Part shown: positions 42,318 through 51,780 of the stretch, one piece after another
Position numbering within the stretch: the first letter of the stretch is position 1
Layout of the letters: the number at the start of each line of letters is the position of its first letter
From: Halalkalirubrum salinum
Lineage (GTDB): Archaea > Halobacteriota > Halobacteria > Halobacteriales > Haloferacaceae
NCBI RefSeq assembly: GCF_005543295.1
Contig: NZ_SRSG01000029.1
Coordinates: forward strand, 1 to 55,842
Reading direction: 5' to 3'
Length of the DNA stretch: 55,842 bases
Program-made: the position numbers and the translations under genes
The notes under the pieces: model-generated
What the model saw: only the letters and a program-made list of their open reading frames with translations
What the model was told of the DNA's origin: nothing
Database searches by the model: none

Positions 42318-43484
42318 ATGGAACCCGTACGCGTGGCCGGTGTCGGGCTCACACACTTTGGCCGCACGCCAGCACGAACCGGCAGAGAACTGTTCGCCGA
42401 GGCAGCCGATCGTGCGTTTGCGGACGCCAATGTCGATCGATCGGCTGTTGAGGAACTCGCGGTCGGGAACTTCATGGGTGTTGACGCGGAGCGACAGGGC
42501 CACCAGGGTCCAATTCTCGCCGACGCCGCGGGCGTCCAGTGTCCGGCAACGAGGTACGAGTCGGCGTGTGCGTCCGCCGGCGTGGCCGTCCGTCAGGCCG
42601 TCCGGGCGATCCGGGCAGGTGATGCGGACGTGGTCCTCGCTGGGGGCACAGAGCGAATGACGAATCTCGACACGCCGGCGGTGACGGATGCATTAGCGAT
42701 TGCTGCCGACGAACTCTTTGAGGTTCGTGCGGGCGTGACCTTCCCCGGTGCGTACGCGCTGATGGCACAGGCGTACTTCGATGCCTTCGGCGGCGATCGA
42801 ACCGATCTGGCCCACATCGCCTCGAAGAATCACGAGAACGCGTTGGTGAACGAGTACGCGCAGTACCAGCGCGAGATCAGTGTCGCGGAGGCCCTTGACG
42901 CGCCGATGGTGGCGTCGCCGCTCGGGCTATTCGACGCCTGTCCGATCACTGACGGCGCGAGTGCGCTCGTTCTCGTCTCCGAATCGTACGTCGAGGAATA
43001 TGACCTTGACGCGCCGGTTACCATCACCGGCAGTGGCCAGGGCGGCGATCGGGCGGCGCTTGCGGAACGAACCCACATCGCCCAGACTCCCGCAGCCACG
43101 ACAGCTGCAACTGCGGCCTACGAGGACGCGGGAGTCGGCCCCGAAGATGTCGATGTCGCAGAGGTCCACGACTGTTTCACGATCGCGGAGGTGCTCGCGA
43201 TCGAATCGCTTGGCTTCTATGAACCAGGTGAGGGGATCGGCGCAGCCCGCCGCGGTGAAACGACTGCTGACGGCCAGCGTCCGATCAACCTCTCGGGCGG
43301 GTTAAAAGCGAAAGGCCATCCGGTGGGCGCGACCGGCGGGAGCCAGATCGCCGAGATGACGCGGCTGTTGCGCGGCGATCATCCGAACAGCGATCACGTC
43401 CCTGAGGCGACAGTAGGCGTCACGCACAACGCCGGCGGGACAGTCGCGAGTGCTGTCGTTCACGTGCTGGAGGTGGACCGATGA
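42318..43484 (+). CDS. Thiolase (acetyl-CoA acetyltransferase, SCP2-like)
   Basis: 388 residues. The acylation Cys is in YESACASAGVAV. A first catalytic His lies in GGLKAKGHPVGATGG, and EVHDCFTIAEVLAIESLGFY is the SCP2-type signature. The C-terminal CxG motif of classical thiolases is replaced by THNAGGT, as in archaeal enzymes that work in a thiolase/HMG-CoA synthase/DUF35 complex. Only the DUF35 partner is adjacent; HMG-CoA synthase is not in the window. The partner overlaps by 4 bases. Confidence 0.92.
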   Translation: MEPVRVAGVGLTHFGRTPARTGRELFAEAADRAFADANVDRSAVEELAVGNFMGVDAERQGHQGPILADAAGVQCPATRYESACASAGVAVRQAVRAIRAGDADVVLAGGTERMTNLDTPAVTDALAIAADELFEVRAGVTFPGAYALMAQAYFDAFGGDRTDLAHIASKNHENALVNEYAQYQREISVAEALDAPMVASPLGLFDACPITDGASALVLVSESYVEEYDLDAPVTITGSGQGGDRAALAERTHIAQTPAATTAATAAYEDAGVGPEDVDVAEVHDCFTIAEVLAIESLGFYEPGEGIGAARRGETTADGQRPINLSGGLKAKGHPVGATGGSQIAEMTRLLRGDHPNSDHVPEATVGVTHNAGGTVASAVVHVLEVDR

Positions 43485-43906
43485 CTGACGATCGTGACTC
43501 TGCTGACGAGACCGCGTGGTCGAGTGAACACGGCTCCTACGAGGAGTGGCTGGACGCGATCGCCAATGGGGAGGGATACTATCTCGAATCTCCGGCCGGA
43601 TACGGCTCGCTGCCGCCGCGGCGGGTCTGTCCACACACTGGTTCCCCAGCGTTGACACACAAACCGCTTCCCGAGTCGGGGGTGATCGTGTCCGTTTCCG
43701 TCGTCCACGTCGCAGCGCCCGGCTTTGCCGACGATGTGCCCTATGCCACCGCAATGATTGATTTCGGTCCTGTCAGGGTATCTGGAATCGTCCGCGGACG
43801 GGATCCTGTGGCAGTCAAAACGGGCCAGCAGGTACGGATCGGCGTCGAAACCCGCGAGACGACAGACGATCGGCTCGTGGTCTTTCGACCAGTCGAGGAT
43901 TCGTAG
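43481..43906 (+). CDS. DUF35 OB-fold protein, partner of the thiolase
   Basis: 141 residues overlapping the thiolase stop (ATGA). The N-terminal hook region has EEWLDAIANGEGYYLE, followed by a zinc-ribbon remnant RVCPHTGSPALTHK in which most expected Cys are missing. The OB fold is VIVSVSVVHVAAPGFADDVP ... VRVSGIVRGRDPVAVKTGQQ. In archaea this protein scaffolds acyl-CoA transfer between thiolase and HMG-CoA synthase. The lost zinc ligands suggest the ribbon is structural at most. Confidence 0.88.
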   Translation: MTDDRDSADETAWSSEHGSYEEWLDAIANGEGYYLESPAGYGSLPPRRVCPHTGSPALTHKPLPESGVIVSVSVVHVAAPGFADDVPYATAMIDFGPVRVSGIVRGRDPVAVKTGQQVRIGVETRETTDDRLVVFRPVEDS

Positions 43907-43933
43907 CGGACTGCAATCGAACGTGGCGATCGA

Positions 43934-44860
43934 CTACTCTTGGAGCGCTTCAGTTGCGACCGAGAGGAACTCCTCGGGAAATTCGACGTGCGGAAGCAAC
44001 ATCGCGCGATCGAAAACGACAAGGCGTGCATCCGTTTCCTGTGCCAGCTCGCGCCCGTCAGACAGCGGCGTGATGTCTGTCTCGCGTCCCCAGACCATCG
44101 TCACGGGAATCGAAAGTGATGAGAGCGTCTCTGCGAGATCGATATCCGAGTTGAGATAGCCGCTAATGAACGATGCCGGCGCGTAGCGGGCGTTCGGCTG
44201 GTGGGCGGTTGCCCATTCGTAGTCCTGCCACTCTTGCCCAGCCTTCGAGGCGTCGTAGTAGCCGTGATCATCGTTGAAGTAGCGGATCGACGGCTTCGAG
44301 GCGATGAGGTTGTACAGCGCTTCGCCGACGATCGGCGATCGAACCAGCGTGTGGAGCCAGCCCTTCGGCGGCTCGGGCCCGGCGATCGCCGTCGGGCAGA
44401 TCAAAAACAGCGACGACACCGCCGTCTCGGTGGCCGCGGTGGCCGCGTACGCGCTTGTGAGTGAGGAGGCAACCACGGCTGGTTCGTCGTATTCTGCGAG
44501 GAACTCGGTCACGAAGTCTTCGTACAGCGCCGCAGAGTACCGAAGCGGCGGTCGATCCGAACAGCCAAAGCCCGGAAGGTCAGGCGCAACGACGTGATAC
44601 TCCTCGGCCAGTTCGTCAAATACTGCTCGAAACTCGCCGCTCGATCCGGCTGCATTGATCCCGTGGAGCAAGACGACAGTCTGGGTGCCCGGATCGCCAG
44701 CCTCCGTGTAGGCGATGTCCATCCCGCGCCAACGATACACGTCGTGGCTACCCGTAAGTGGTGCTTCGAGTTCTGGAGCGCTGTTTCGGAGTTGCCGGTT
44801 GACCGCTACGAGTCCACCGAGTCCGGCTGCCGTGTAGCCGATCGCTCGTCGAAGATTCAT
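43934..44860 (-). CDS. Alpha/beta hydrolase
   Basis: 308 residues from MNLRRAIGYTAAGLGGLVAV, giving an N-terminal hydrophobic segment that may anchor it. The frame is open far upstream but that part overlaps the TrmB gene antisense and is not supported. The oxyanion segment is VVLLHGINAAGSSGEF, Asp is in GRETDITPL and His in LLPHVEFPEEF. The nucleophile elbow reads VVASSLTSAYA instead of GxSxG, so the Ser context is atypical. Substrate unknown. Confidence 0.85.
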   Translation of the reverse strand: MNLRRAIGYTAAGLGGLVAVNRQLRNSAPELEAPLTGSHDVYRWRGMDIAYTEAGDPGTQTVVLLHGINAAGSSGEFRAVFDELAEEYHVVAPDLPGFGCSDRPPLRYSAALYEDFVTEFLAEYDEPAVVASSLTSAYAATAATETAVSSLFLICPTAIAGPEPPKGWLHTLVRSPIVGEALYNLIASKPSIRYFNDDHGYYDASKAGQEWQDYEWATAHQPNARYAPASFISGYLNSDIDLAETLSSLSIPVTMVWGRETDITPLSDGRELAQETDARLVVFDRAMLLPHVEFPEEFLSVATEALQE

Positions 44861-44951
44861 ACAGACGAATAGTCCGTCAGGAGTGTTAAACCCCTCTTCG
44901 AACCGGTGGTCGCTCACACAGAGACTGCGTGCTGTCCGCCATCTGTCGTAC

Positions 44952-45761
44952 TCATTCGATCGATTCGATCGGCTCAGCTGCCGCCCAGATCGATTCAAAT
45001 CCGTCGGCGACCCGGGCGGAAAACCGTGGCGTGCGGAGGTTGAGCATGCCGAAAAGGTGGTTCGGCTGTATCGGATCTGGAACCTCAAGACAGACCTCGG
45101 CGCGATCAATGAGATAGAAATTTCCGTACACTGCATCGCTGACGCGGAGTTCGAACGGTGGCTTGGCAATCGTGAATGCGGCTGTTTCAGCATCGACTGC
45201 CGAAACCGCGTCAGCGTACACTGGCGGTGAGAGCAACACAGAGACGTCGATTCCGTCGTTGATTGCGTCAAGTAGCCATTCAAGCAACGCCGTTCCTTCA
45301 TTGTCGACGTCGAACTGCTCGGAGACTCCCGCAGCGGTGAGCACAATGGATTCTGCTGCCGTATCGAGCCGCTCTAACAGGAGATCGAGTGAATCATCGG
45401 GTCCTACCGCAGCGGTCCAGAAGTCATCGACCGGCTGATCGATACCTGAGAGCGATTCAACGAGTGTTGATTGGTTCGCCTCCAGCCGATCGATTTCGGC
45501 TGACAGTTCGGAAGTACGCGATTCAACAAGTCGCGATACTGCCGTCTCCGGTTCGACAGGGACATACCGTTTTGGCTTTTCGGTGGTGTGTACTCGGACC
45601 AACCCACGTGACTCTAAGCCACCAAGTGAGTCATAGATCCTCCCAGTCGGAACACCACTTTCTTCGACAACATCCGAGGCAGTCCCGCTCCCGAGCGAAA
45701 GCAATGCCCGGTACGATCGCTCTTCGTAACTCGACAGCCCCAACTCGTGAAGTGTTTCCAT
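44952..45761 (-). CDS. TrmB family transcriptional regulator
   Basis: 269 residues. The winged helix (1-75) is clear: METLHELGLSSYEERSYRAL, then SGTASDVVEESGVPTGRIYD as helix-turn-helix, and the wing VRVHTTEKPKRYVPVEP. A coiled-coil linker (about 85-105) joins the C-terminal TrmB sensor region (DDSLDLLLERLDTAAESIVL ...). It is divergent from the exporter pair, and a 19-bp palindrome lies in the shared 190-base gap, so it probably controls those genes. Confidence 0.9.
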   Translation of the reverse strand: METLHELGLSSYEERSYRALLSLGSGTASDVVEESGVPTGRIYDSLGGLESRGLVRVHTTEKPKRYVPVEPETAVSRLVESRTSELSAEIDRLEANQSTLVESLSGIDQPVDDFWTAAVGPDDSLDLLLERLDTAAESIVLTAAGVSEQFDVDNEGTALLEWLLDAINDGIDVSVLLSPPVYADAVSAVDAETAAFTIAKPPFELRVSDAVYGNFYLIDRAEVCLEVPDPIQPNHLFGMLNLRTPRFSARVADGFESIWAAAEPIESIE

Positions 45762-45878
45762 ACATTCTCACAGGAACTGAACACAAAAAAGCGTACGATC
45801 GACTCACCGCGCTCTTGGGCCAGAATCTGTCGGCGTACTATTCTCTCTGGTTCGTCTGCACAGTGGCATACTTATCAA

Positions 45879-45897
45879 GAAACAAATAATTTGTTTC
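45879..45897. promoter_or_regulatory. 19-bp perfect palindrome GAAACAAAT-A-ATTTGTTTC
   Basis: Nine-base arms around a single central A, in the gap between the TrmB gene and the exporter genes. It lies 55-73 bases upstream of the exporter start. Such symmetry fits a dimeric regulator such as the adjacent TrmB protein. A second palindrome, CACGTACGTG, lies at 45920-45929. Confidence 0.65.
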
Positions 45898-45951
45898 CTC
45901 CTGTTTGCGAAGTGTATTACACGTACGTGGCATAATCATATCTACGTACAT

Positions 45952-47709
45952 ATGAGAGCGCTCCAGTTGGCGGCTATCTGTTTGTTTGTAACTGCCGTCA
46001 TTGTCTCTGGAATCGGAACCGCTCAGGATGTTGACGATTCCCGTGGTGAACCGGAAATTGAAGCGTATGCGCCAGAGACTGCGTTCGTTCCGGGTGAAGA
46101 AGCCAGCCTCGACGTTACGTTCAACAACCGCGGTGATCTCAGCGATCGCGGCCGTGAGGATCTCGAAACTGACGTTATTACGGCGCAGTCTGCCACTGCC
46201 CGCATCGTTACAGACGACGAAACTGAGGACGATGTCCCATTCGACGTTCGGACAGGCGAACAAGCCGTCGGTGATATCGGCGAAGGAACAACTGGCCCCG
46301 TTTCGTTCACCGTCGTTCCGGATGCTGACGCTGAGCCGGGCGTCTACAAGGTGCCGATCGAGTTGGAGTACCGCCACGCTTACAATTCAGAGATCGAAGA
46401 CGGTTCCACGATCCAAGACGAGCGCGACGAGACAGAAACAGTCTACGTCGAAGTAGAGATCACGGATCGTGCACAGTTTGCCGTCGTTGACATCAATTCG
46501 ACGGTTCAAGCAGGCACATCCGGGCTGGTAAACGTGACGATGCGGAACGTCGCGGACGGCCTCGCACGTGATACAGACGTCACGGCGACGCCAGTCGACG
46601 GAGATATTTCGTTTTCGACGGACTCAGGAACAACTGACACGTTCGTCGATCGGTGGGAACCCGGTGAGAACCGAACCTTTACCTACCGAATGGATGCGGC
46701 CGCCGATTCGACAGAACGTCCTTCGACGTTCGAACTCGACGTTGCGTACCGTGACAACGAGTCTGCGGACGCGACCGCACGAACGGTTCGGACCGGGGTC
46801 ACACCACTCGGCGAACAATCGTTTGGCGCTCAAGGAATAAACAGCTCGTTGCAGATCGGCGAGGACGGACACTTTACTGCAGAGGTCACGAACGATGGAC
46901 CAGTGCCCGCTCAGGACGTGATCGTCGTATTCGACAACGAGGCCCCGGCGGTTGAAGGGGTAACTGAAGAGGCGGTGCCGACCGACCCGAACGTTGTTCC
47001 GCGGGAAACCCAGGCGACTGTTGGCACACTCGATGTTGGTGAGTCCGCCACAGTAACACTTGAAGCAGGAATCCGAACCGACGCCCTCGCTGGCAATCGC
47101 ACACTGAACATCGCAACGCGGTACCGCACAGCTGACGGAGATGTTTCGGTTTCGGATCCACTCGATGTTGTCGTCCCCGTCGCGGAGGAGCAAGATGTCT
47201 TTGCGGTATCGCCAGCGACACCAAACGCAACCGTGCCGTCGAACGCAACTCCCGGCGACACCGTTCGGTATGATGTTGTCGTCGAAAATACTGGCGACGA
47301 GCGCGTCGAAGACGTCCAGGCGAAGCTCTTCGCAAACGATCCGCTGGATGCAACCGACGACGAGGCGTTCGTAACCGCCCTCGAGCCAAACGAGTCTACG
47401 ACAATGAGCTTCGAAGTCGAGATTGACGGCAGCGCCTCCGCAAAGACGTACGCCACAAGCATTGATCTCCGATATCTCGATGAGGATGGGGACGAGCAGC
47501 TCACAGACACCTATCGACTGCCTGTCGATGTCGTCGAATCGACGGACCCTGGACTCCTCGAGTCAGTGCTCACCGCGCTCACGGCGGACCGACGATCGAT
47601 TATTCTCCTCAGTGTCGGAGTGTTCGGGATTGCAGTCGTTTATACTCGTGGTCGAATTGCAACTGCGGCTACGCGGTCCCGTGACTGGCTCCAGCGCCGC
47701 CTCAAGTAG
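45952..47709 (+). CDS. Secreted CARDB/NEW3-type repeat protein with C-terminal anchor
   Basis: 585 residues. A Sec signal (MRALQLAAICLFVTAVIVSG) is followed by three or four Ig-like beta-sandwich repeats; typical lines are LVNVTMRNVADGLARDTDV, HFTAEVTNDGPVPAQDVIVV and VRYDVVVENTGDERVEDVQA. A transmembrane helix at about 550-570 and a basic tail end the protein. Several N-x-T/S sites could be glycosylated. It is followed without a gap by the MMPL gene and is likely its outer-face partner. Confidence 0.85.
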   Translation: MRALQLAAICLFVTAVIVSGIGTAQDVDDSRGEPEIEAYAPETAFVPGEEASLDVTFNNRGDLSDRGREDLETDVITAQSATARIVTDDETEDDVPFDVRTGEQAVGDIGEGTTGPVSFTVVPDADAEPGVYKVPIELEYRHAYNSEIEDGSTIQDERDETETVYVEVEITDRAQFAVVDINSTVQAGTSGLVNVTMRNVADGLARDTDVTATPVDGDISFSTDSGTTDTFVDRWEPGENRTFTYRMDAAADSTERPSTFELDVAYRDNESADATARTVRTGVTPLGEQSFGAQGINSSLQIGEDGHFTAEVTNDGPVPAQDVIVVFDNEAPAVEGVTEEAVPTDPNVVPRETQATVGTLDVGESATVTLEAGIRTDALAGNRTLNIATRYRTADGDVSVSDPLDVVVPVAEEQDVFAVSPATPNATVPSNATPGDTVRYDVVVENTGDERVEDVQAKLFANDPLDATDDEAFVTALEPNESTTMSFEVEIDGSASAKTYATSIDLRYLDEDGDEQLTDTYRLPVDVVESTDPGLLESVLTALTADRRSIILLSVGVFGIAVVYTRGRIATAATRSRDWLQRRLK

Positions 47710-50169
47710 ATGGGACGCACCGAACGCCTCCTCAAACACAGCGCGACGGCCACGATCGATCGACGTCGACAGATCGTCGTTGTCTGTCTCCTCATCACGG
47801 TTGCATTTGCGCCGGGAATGGCACTGTTAGAGTCTGAGGCAGGGAGCGATCAGTTTGCAGACGATATTCCTGAGTCCGACGCGCTCGATCAGGTCAACGA
47901 ACAGTTTGAGCCGGCCTTCGGTGGTGACGATCCGAGCACACAGCTCATCCAACGCGATACGAACGTGCTTGACCGCAGGGGGCTTCTCAATATGCTCGAG
48001 ACTGCTGAGCGGATCGAAAACCGCGATGACCTCCGTGTTTCGGAATTTAATTCACCCGCCTCCGATGTTGCCCAAGAACTCGATCCGGATGCGGACACGA
48101 TCGCTGCACAACGATCGGCAATAGAGGGTTCGACTGAGGGTGAAGTCCGCAATGCGGTCATCGATGCCGGTGAAGACCCGGCGTTTTCGACTCTCCTCGC
48201 AGACGATTACAACCCGGAGTCCGGAACTGCCTCTGCATCCCTCGCTGTCTTTACCCATGACTTCCCGGAAGAGCCGGATCTGACCACTGTCCAAACAGAC
48301 GCTCAAACCATCGCCGAGCGGTCTCCTGGCGATGTGACTGTCTTTGGCAGTGGTATTGTCGACGATGAGTTTGAAAGCGTTATTTTCGACTCGTTGGCGA
48401 TCGTCGTCCCGGCCGCACTCGTGATCATCCTCGGGCTGTTGGCGTACGCGTATCGTGATCCTTTTGACTTCCTTCTCGGCGCGATCGCACTGGTCATGAC
48501 GATCATCTGGACGTTTGGATTTACTGGGTACGTCGGAATCGCATTCTCGGACGTGTTAATTTCGGTGCCGGTTCTGCTGCTTGCGATTGGTATCGATTTT
48601 GGCATTCACACAATCAACAGGTACCGTGAGGAGCGGATCACTGGTAGTGACCCCGAGACAGCAATGGAAACTTCGTTACAACAGCTGTCAATCGCGTATT
48701 CGATTATTGCGGGAACGACAATTATTGGCTTTCTTGCGAACCTGACAAGCGGCCTTGATCCCCTTCGAGAGTTCGGAATCGTCGCCGCGATCGGGATCGT
48801 GTTCACGTTGGTCATCTTTGTCGGATTTTTGCCAGCAGCCAAACTTGTGGTCGACGAGTGGCGGCTCGATCGTGGCGTCCCAGTGTTCAGTGACAGACCC
48901 ATGGGATCGGAGGGATCTATTCTTGGATCGGTACTGCCAGGATTGTATCGGCTGTCGCGGCCTGCACCTGCGATATTCGTCGCCTTCATGCTGGTGCTTG
49001 CTGGTGGGGCGGCGGTGTACGGATCCGGGGTTGACACTACCTTCGAGGACGAGGACTTTCTCCCGCCGTCTGAAGAGCCCATGTACGTCCAGTATCTGCC
49101 GGGACCGCTTGAACCACAAGCGTACACGGTTACCGGCACGATCAATTTCTTAGAAGAGACCTTTGAGAGCTCCGAAGACGACACGGTCACGATCTATATT
49201 GAGACACGCATGGCAGACGATACGGCGCTGCGGTCGCTTGAACGCGCCGAGGTAGACCCGCCGTCAACGTTTGTTGAAGCCGATGGCCGCGCACGAACGG
49301 ACAGCGTCGCCGACCCAATCGACGCCTACGCCGATGAGGATCCAGAATTCGCTGCGCTCGTCGACCAATCGGCACTCGATGGCGGCCAGCCGAATCGTAA
49401 TACCGATCGGATATACAGCGAACTGCGCGATTCAGACTTCGAGGGATTCACTGACCAGTACCTCACTGACGATAACCGTGCGACTCGGGTCGTCTACGAG
49501 GTCCGCTCAGACGCTGCTGACGATGAAATCACCGCTGACGCCCGCGCTGTCGCTGAGCGGTACCGCGGCGACGCGATAGCAACCGGCCAAATCATCGTGT
49601 TCCAGGCGGTGGCCGACGAAATCTTCGACTCGGCAATCGTCTCGCTTGCTACGGCGATCGGGCTCTCGGCAGTCTTCCTTATTGTTTTATTCGGCGTCTT
49701 TTTGGGCCGTCCATCACTTGGGCTCGTCACACTTGTTCCAGTGACGGTTGCAATATCGGTGTTGACTGCCTCGATGCGATTCGCGGAAATCCCATTCAAC
49801 GCGCTCACAGCGACGATACTGGCCATCACAATCGGGCTCGGAGTAGACTACACGGTCCACGTTACCCACCGATTCTACGATGTGTACGAAGAGACTGGTG
49901 ACGTCAACCACGCCGTTGTGACGACACTCCGTGGAACCGGTGGTGCGCTCACCGGAACGATGGCGACGACTGCTTTCGGGACGGGAGTACTGGTGCTCGC
50001 AATTACCCCCCTTTTGGGACAGTTTGGATTGTTAACAGCAGTGAGTATTATTCTTGCGTACCTCGCATCACTGATCGTGCTCCCGCCTGCGCTCGTGGTT
50101 TGGGTTTCGATCATCGATCGCCAACCGATGTTGCTGGCAGTCGGTCGGATTCGAGAGCGTCTCCCCTAA
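47710..50169 (+). CDS. MMPL/RND family transporter
   Basis: 819 residues, starting on the base after the upstream stop. Two repeats each have one N-terminal helix, a large extracytoplasmic loop and five more helices. The first opens VVVCLLITVAFAPGMALLES, and the second near APAIFVAFMLVLAGGAAVYG. The conserved segments GIDFGIHTINRYREER and GLGVDYTVHVTHRFYDVYEE identify the MMPL/SSD type. It probably exports a lipid or hydrophobic molecule, working with the CARDB-like protein under TrmB control. Confidence 0.93.
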   Translation: MGRTERLLKHSATATIDRRRQIVVVCLLITVAFAPGMALLESEAGSDQFADDIPESDALDQVNEQFEPAFGGDDPSTQLIQRDTNVLDRRGLLNMLETAERIENRDDLRVSEFNSPASDVAQELDPDADTIAAQRSAIEGSTEGEVRNAVIDAGEDPAFSTLLADDYNPESGTASASLAVFTHDFPEEPDLTTVQTDAQTIAERSPGDVTVFGSGIVDDEFESVIFDSLAIVVPAALVIILGLLAYAYRDPFDFLLGAIALVMTIIWTFGFTGYVGIAFSDVLISVPVLLLAIGIDFGIHTINRYREERITGSDPETAMETSLQQLSIAYSIIAGTTIIGFLANLTSGLDPLREFGIVAAIGIVFTLVIFVGFLPAAKLVVDEWRLDRGVPVFSDRPMGSEGSILGSVLPGLYRLSRPAPAIFVAFMLVLAGGAAVYGSGVDTTFEDEDFLPPSEEPMYVQYLPGPLEPQAYTVTGTINFLEETFESSEDDTVTIYIETRMADDTALRSLERAEVDPPSTFVEADGRARTDSVADPIDAYADEDPEFAALVDQSALDGGQPNRNTDRIYSELRDSDFEGFTDQYLTDDNRATRVVYEVRSDAADDEITADARAVAERYRGDAIATGQIIVFQAVADEIFDSAIVSLATAIGLSAVFLIVLFGVFLGRPSLGLVTLVPVTVAISVLTASMRFAEIPFNALTATILAITIGLGVDYTVHVTHRFYDVYEETGDVNHAVVTTLRGTGGALTGTMATTAFGTGVLVLAITPLLGQFGLLTAVSIILAYLASLIVLPPALVVWVSIIDRQPMLLAVGRIRERLP

Positions 50170-50185
50170 AAGCGAGTCGCGGAGA

Positions 50186-51250
50186 CTACTCCTGTCGATC
50201 AGAGCGTGGTTTGATCGTCTCTCGAAGCGGCTCTAAAAGTTCGTCGGCGATCGTGTAGGGGTCTGTCTCGCGAGCCGCAACTCGCTCCGCAAGCGCGTCG
50301 ATGCCGCCACGTCGATCGATTTCTGCCTCTAAGAGTGTCGCAGCATCCGATCGGAGGTGTTGTCTGATCTCTTCGGCTGCCCGGATTCGCGCGTTTCGAT
50401 CCAGCCCGCCCGTCGTTTCGAGGTGCTCGCGATGCGACGACAGCGCCGTGAGTAAATCCGCAAGCCCGTCTCCCGCTGTGGCGACTGTTTCGACAACCGG
50501 CGGCTCCCAGCGATCGCCCTCGTCGGCTGGATCAGCGCGGTTGAGGTGATCGGGTATCTCAAATCCGTGGTGGCCCGTCTGCAGGCCGTGGGTGGGATCG
50601 TTGCGCATGTGGATCATCTCTTCGAGGTCCGCGACGGTTTTGGCTGCCCCAGACATGTCGGCTTTGTTGACGACGAAGACGTCGCTGATCTCTAAGATCC
50701 CCGCTTTGAGCATCTGTACGTCGTCACCTGAGCCAGGCTGGACGAGGACGACGACCGTATCGGCCGTTTTGACGATGTCGACCTCGCTTTGGCCTGCGCC
50801 GACGGTTTCGATCAGAATCCGGTCTTTTCCAAACGCATCGAGGGCTTTGACTGCGTCGGCGGTCGCCGTCGAGAGTCCACCGAGCTGGCCGCGGGCACTC
50901 ATCGATCGGAAGAAGACGTCCATGTCGCCGACGTTTGAGGCCATCCGGATGCGATCGCCTAACACTGCGCCACCGGTGTACGGCGAGGAGGGGTCGACTG
51001 CGATGACACCGACAGTCTCGCCTCGATCGCGGTAGCGTTTTGCGAGTTTGTCGACGAGTGTCGATTTCCCTGCGCCCGGACTGCCGGTGATCCCGACAAC
51101 ACTCGCTGTGCCAGTGTGTCTGTGGAGTTCGGAGACGAGTTCGCGGTACCCTGGCGATCGGTTTTCGATCTTCGTGATGGCTCGTGCGAGCGCACGGTGT
51201 TTCCCTGCCAACAGCGCCGAAATAAGCTCGTCTTGATCAACCCGACTCAT
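50186..51250 (-). CDS. meaB: MeaB, methylmalonyl-CoA mutase-associated GTPase
   Basis: 354 residues. Switch and nucleotide motifs are visible: GITGSPGAGKSTLVDKLAKR (P-loop), VDPSSPYTGGAVLGDRIRM, ILIETVGAGQSEVDI and VVNKADM. The C-terminal helical part runs from about residue 270. It protects and reactivates B12-dependent methylmalonyl-CoA mutase. It lies 6 bases after the B12-binding subunit gene on the same strand, so they form one operon. Confidence 0.96.
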   Translation of the reverse strand: MSRVDQDELISALLAGKHRALARAITKIENRSPGYRELVSELHRHTGTASVVGITGSPGAGKSTLVDKLAKRYRDRGETVGVIAVDPSSPYTGGAVLGDRIRMASNVGDMDVFFRSMSARGQLGGLSTATADAVKALDAFGKDRILIETVGAGQSEVDIVKTADTVVVLVQPGSGDDVQMLKAGILEISDVFVVNKADMSGAAKTVADLEEMIHMRNDPTHGLQTGHHGFEIPDHLNRADPADEGDRWEPPVVETVATAGDGLADLLTALSSHREHLETTGGLDRNARIRAAEEIRQHLRSDAATLLEAEIDRRGGIDALAERVAARETDPYTIADELLEPLRETIKPRSDRQE

Positions 51251-51256
51251 CGAGGC

Positions 51257-51676
51257 TCAGGGACGCTCCGGGGCATTTTCGCGGACAAACTCGATCGTCT
51301 CTTCCATCGGCGTCCCCGGCCCGAAAATCTCTGCGACGCCGAGTGATCTAAGCTTCTCACGGTCGTCTTCAGGAACGATTCCCCCGACGATGATGAGCGT
51401 ATCTTCGAGGGCATCGTACGATTTGAGCCCCTCGATCACCTTCGGAACGAGGGTGTTGTGCGCGCCCGACAGGATCGAGATACCGAGAACGTCAACATCC
51501 TCTTGGACAGCCGCCTGAACGATCTCTTCGGGTGCGCGGTGTAATCCCGAGTAGATTACCTCGAATCCCGCGTCTCGGAACGCACGGGCGATGACGTGCG
51601 CGCCGCGATCGTGGCCGTCGAGTCCGACCTTCGCCACGAGACAGCGGATCGACCGTTGCGCGGTATCTGTGCTCAT
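51257..51676 (-). CDS. mcmA2: B12-binding (small) subunit of methylmalonyl-CoA mutase
   Basis: 139 residues. The cobalamin-binding DxHxxG motif is GLDGHDRGAHVI, followed by the family segments VIYSGLHRAPEEIVQAAVQ, GISILSGAHN and IIVGGIVPEDD. Archaea encode this domain apart from the catalytic subunit, which is not in the window. It works with MeaB encoded next to it in propionyl-CoA metabolism. Confidence 0.95.
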   Translation of the reverse strand: MSTDTAQRSIRCLVAKVGLDGHDRGAHVIARAFRDAGFEVIYSGLHRAPEEIVQAAVQEDVDVLGISILSGAHNTLVPKVIEGLKSYDALEDTLIIVGGIVPEDDREKLRSLGVAEIFGPGTPMEETIEFVRENAPERP

Positions 51677-51780
51677 AGCGGCTCATTCGGCTACCAATCG
51701 CTTGACTCTAACGGAAAATCAGGGACAATTCGATTATCAGATCGGGTGGGTTTTTCACCAGACGGTCCTTCCAATGGCGT

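Noticed and set aside
44861-45346. 162-residue N-terminal extension of the alpha/beta hydrolase
   Set aside because: It overlaps the TrmB gene on the same strand in another frame and has shadow-like composition.
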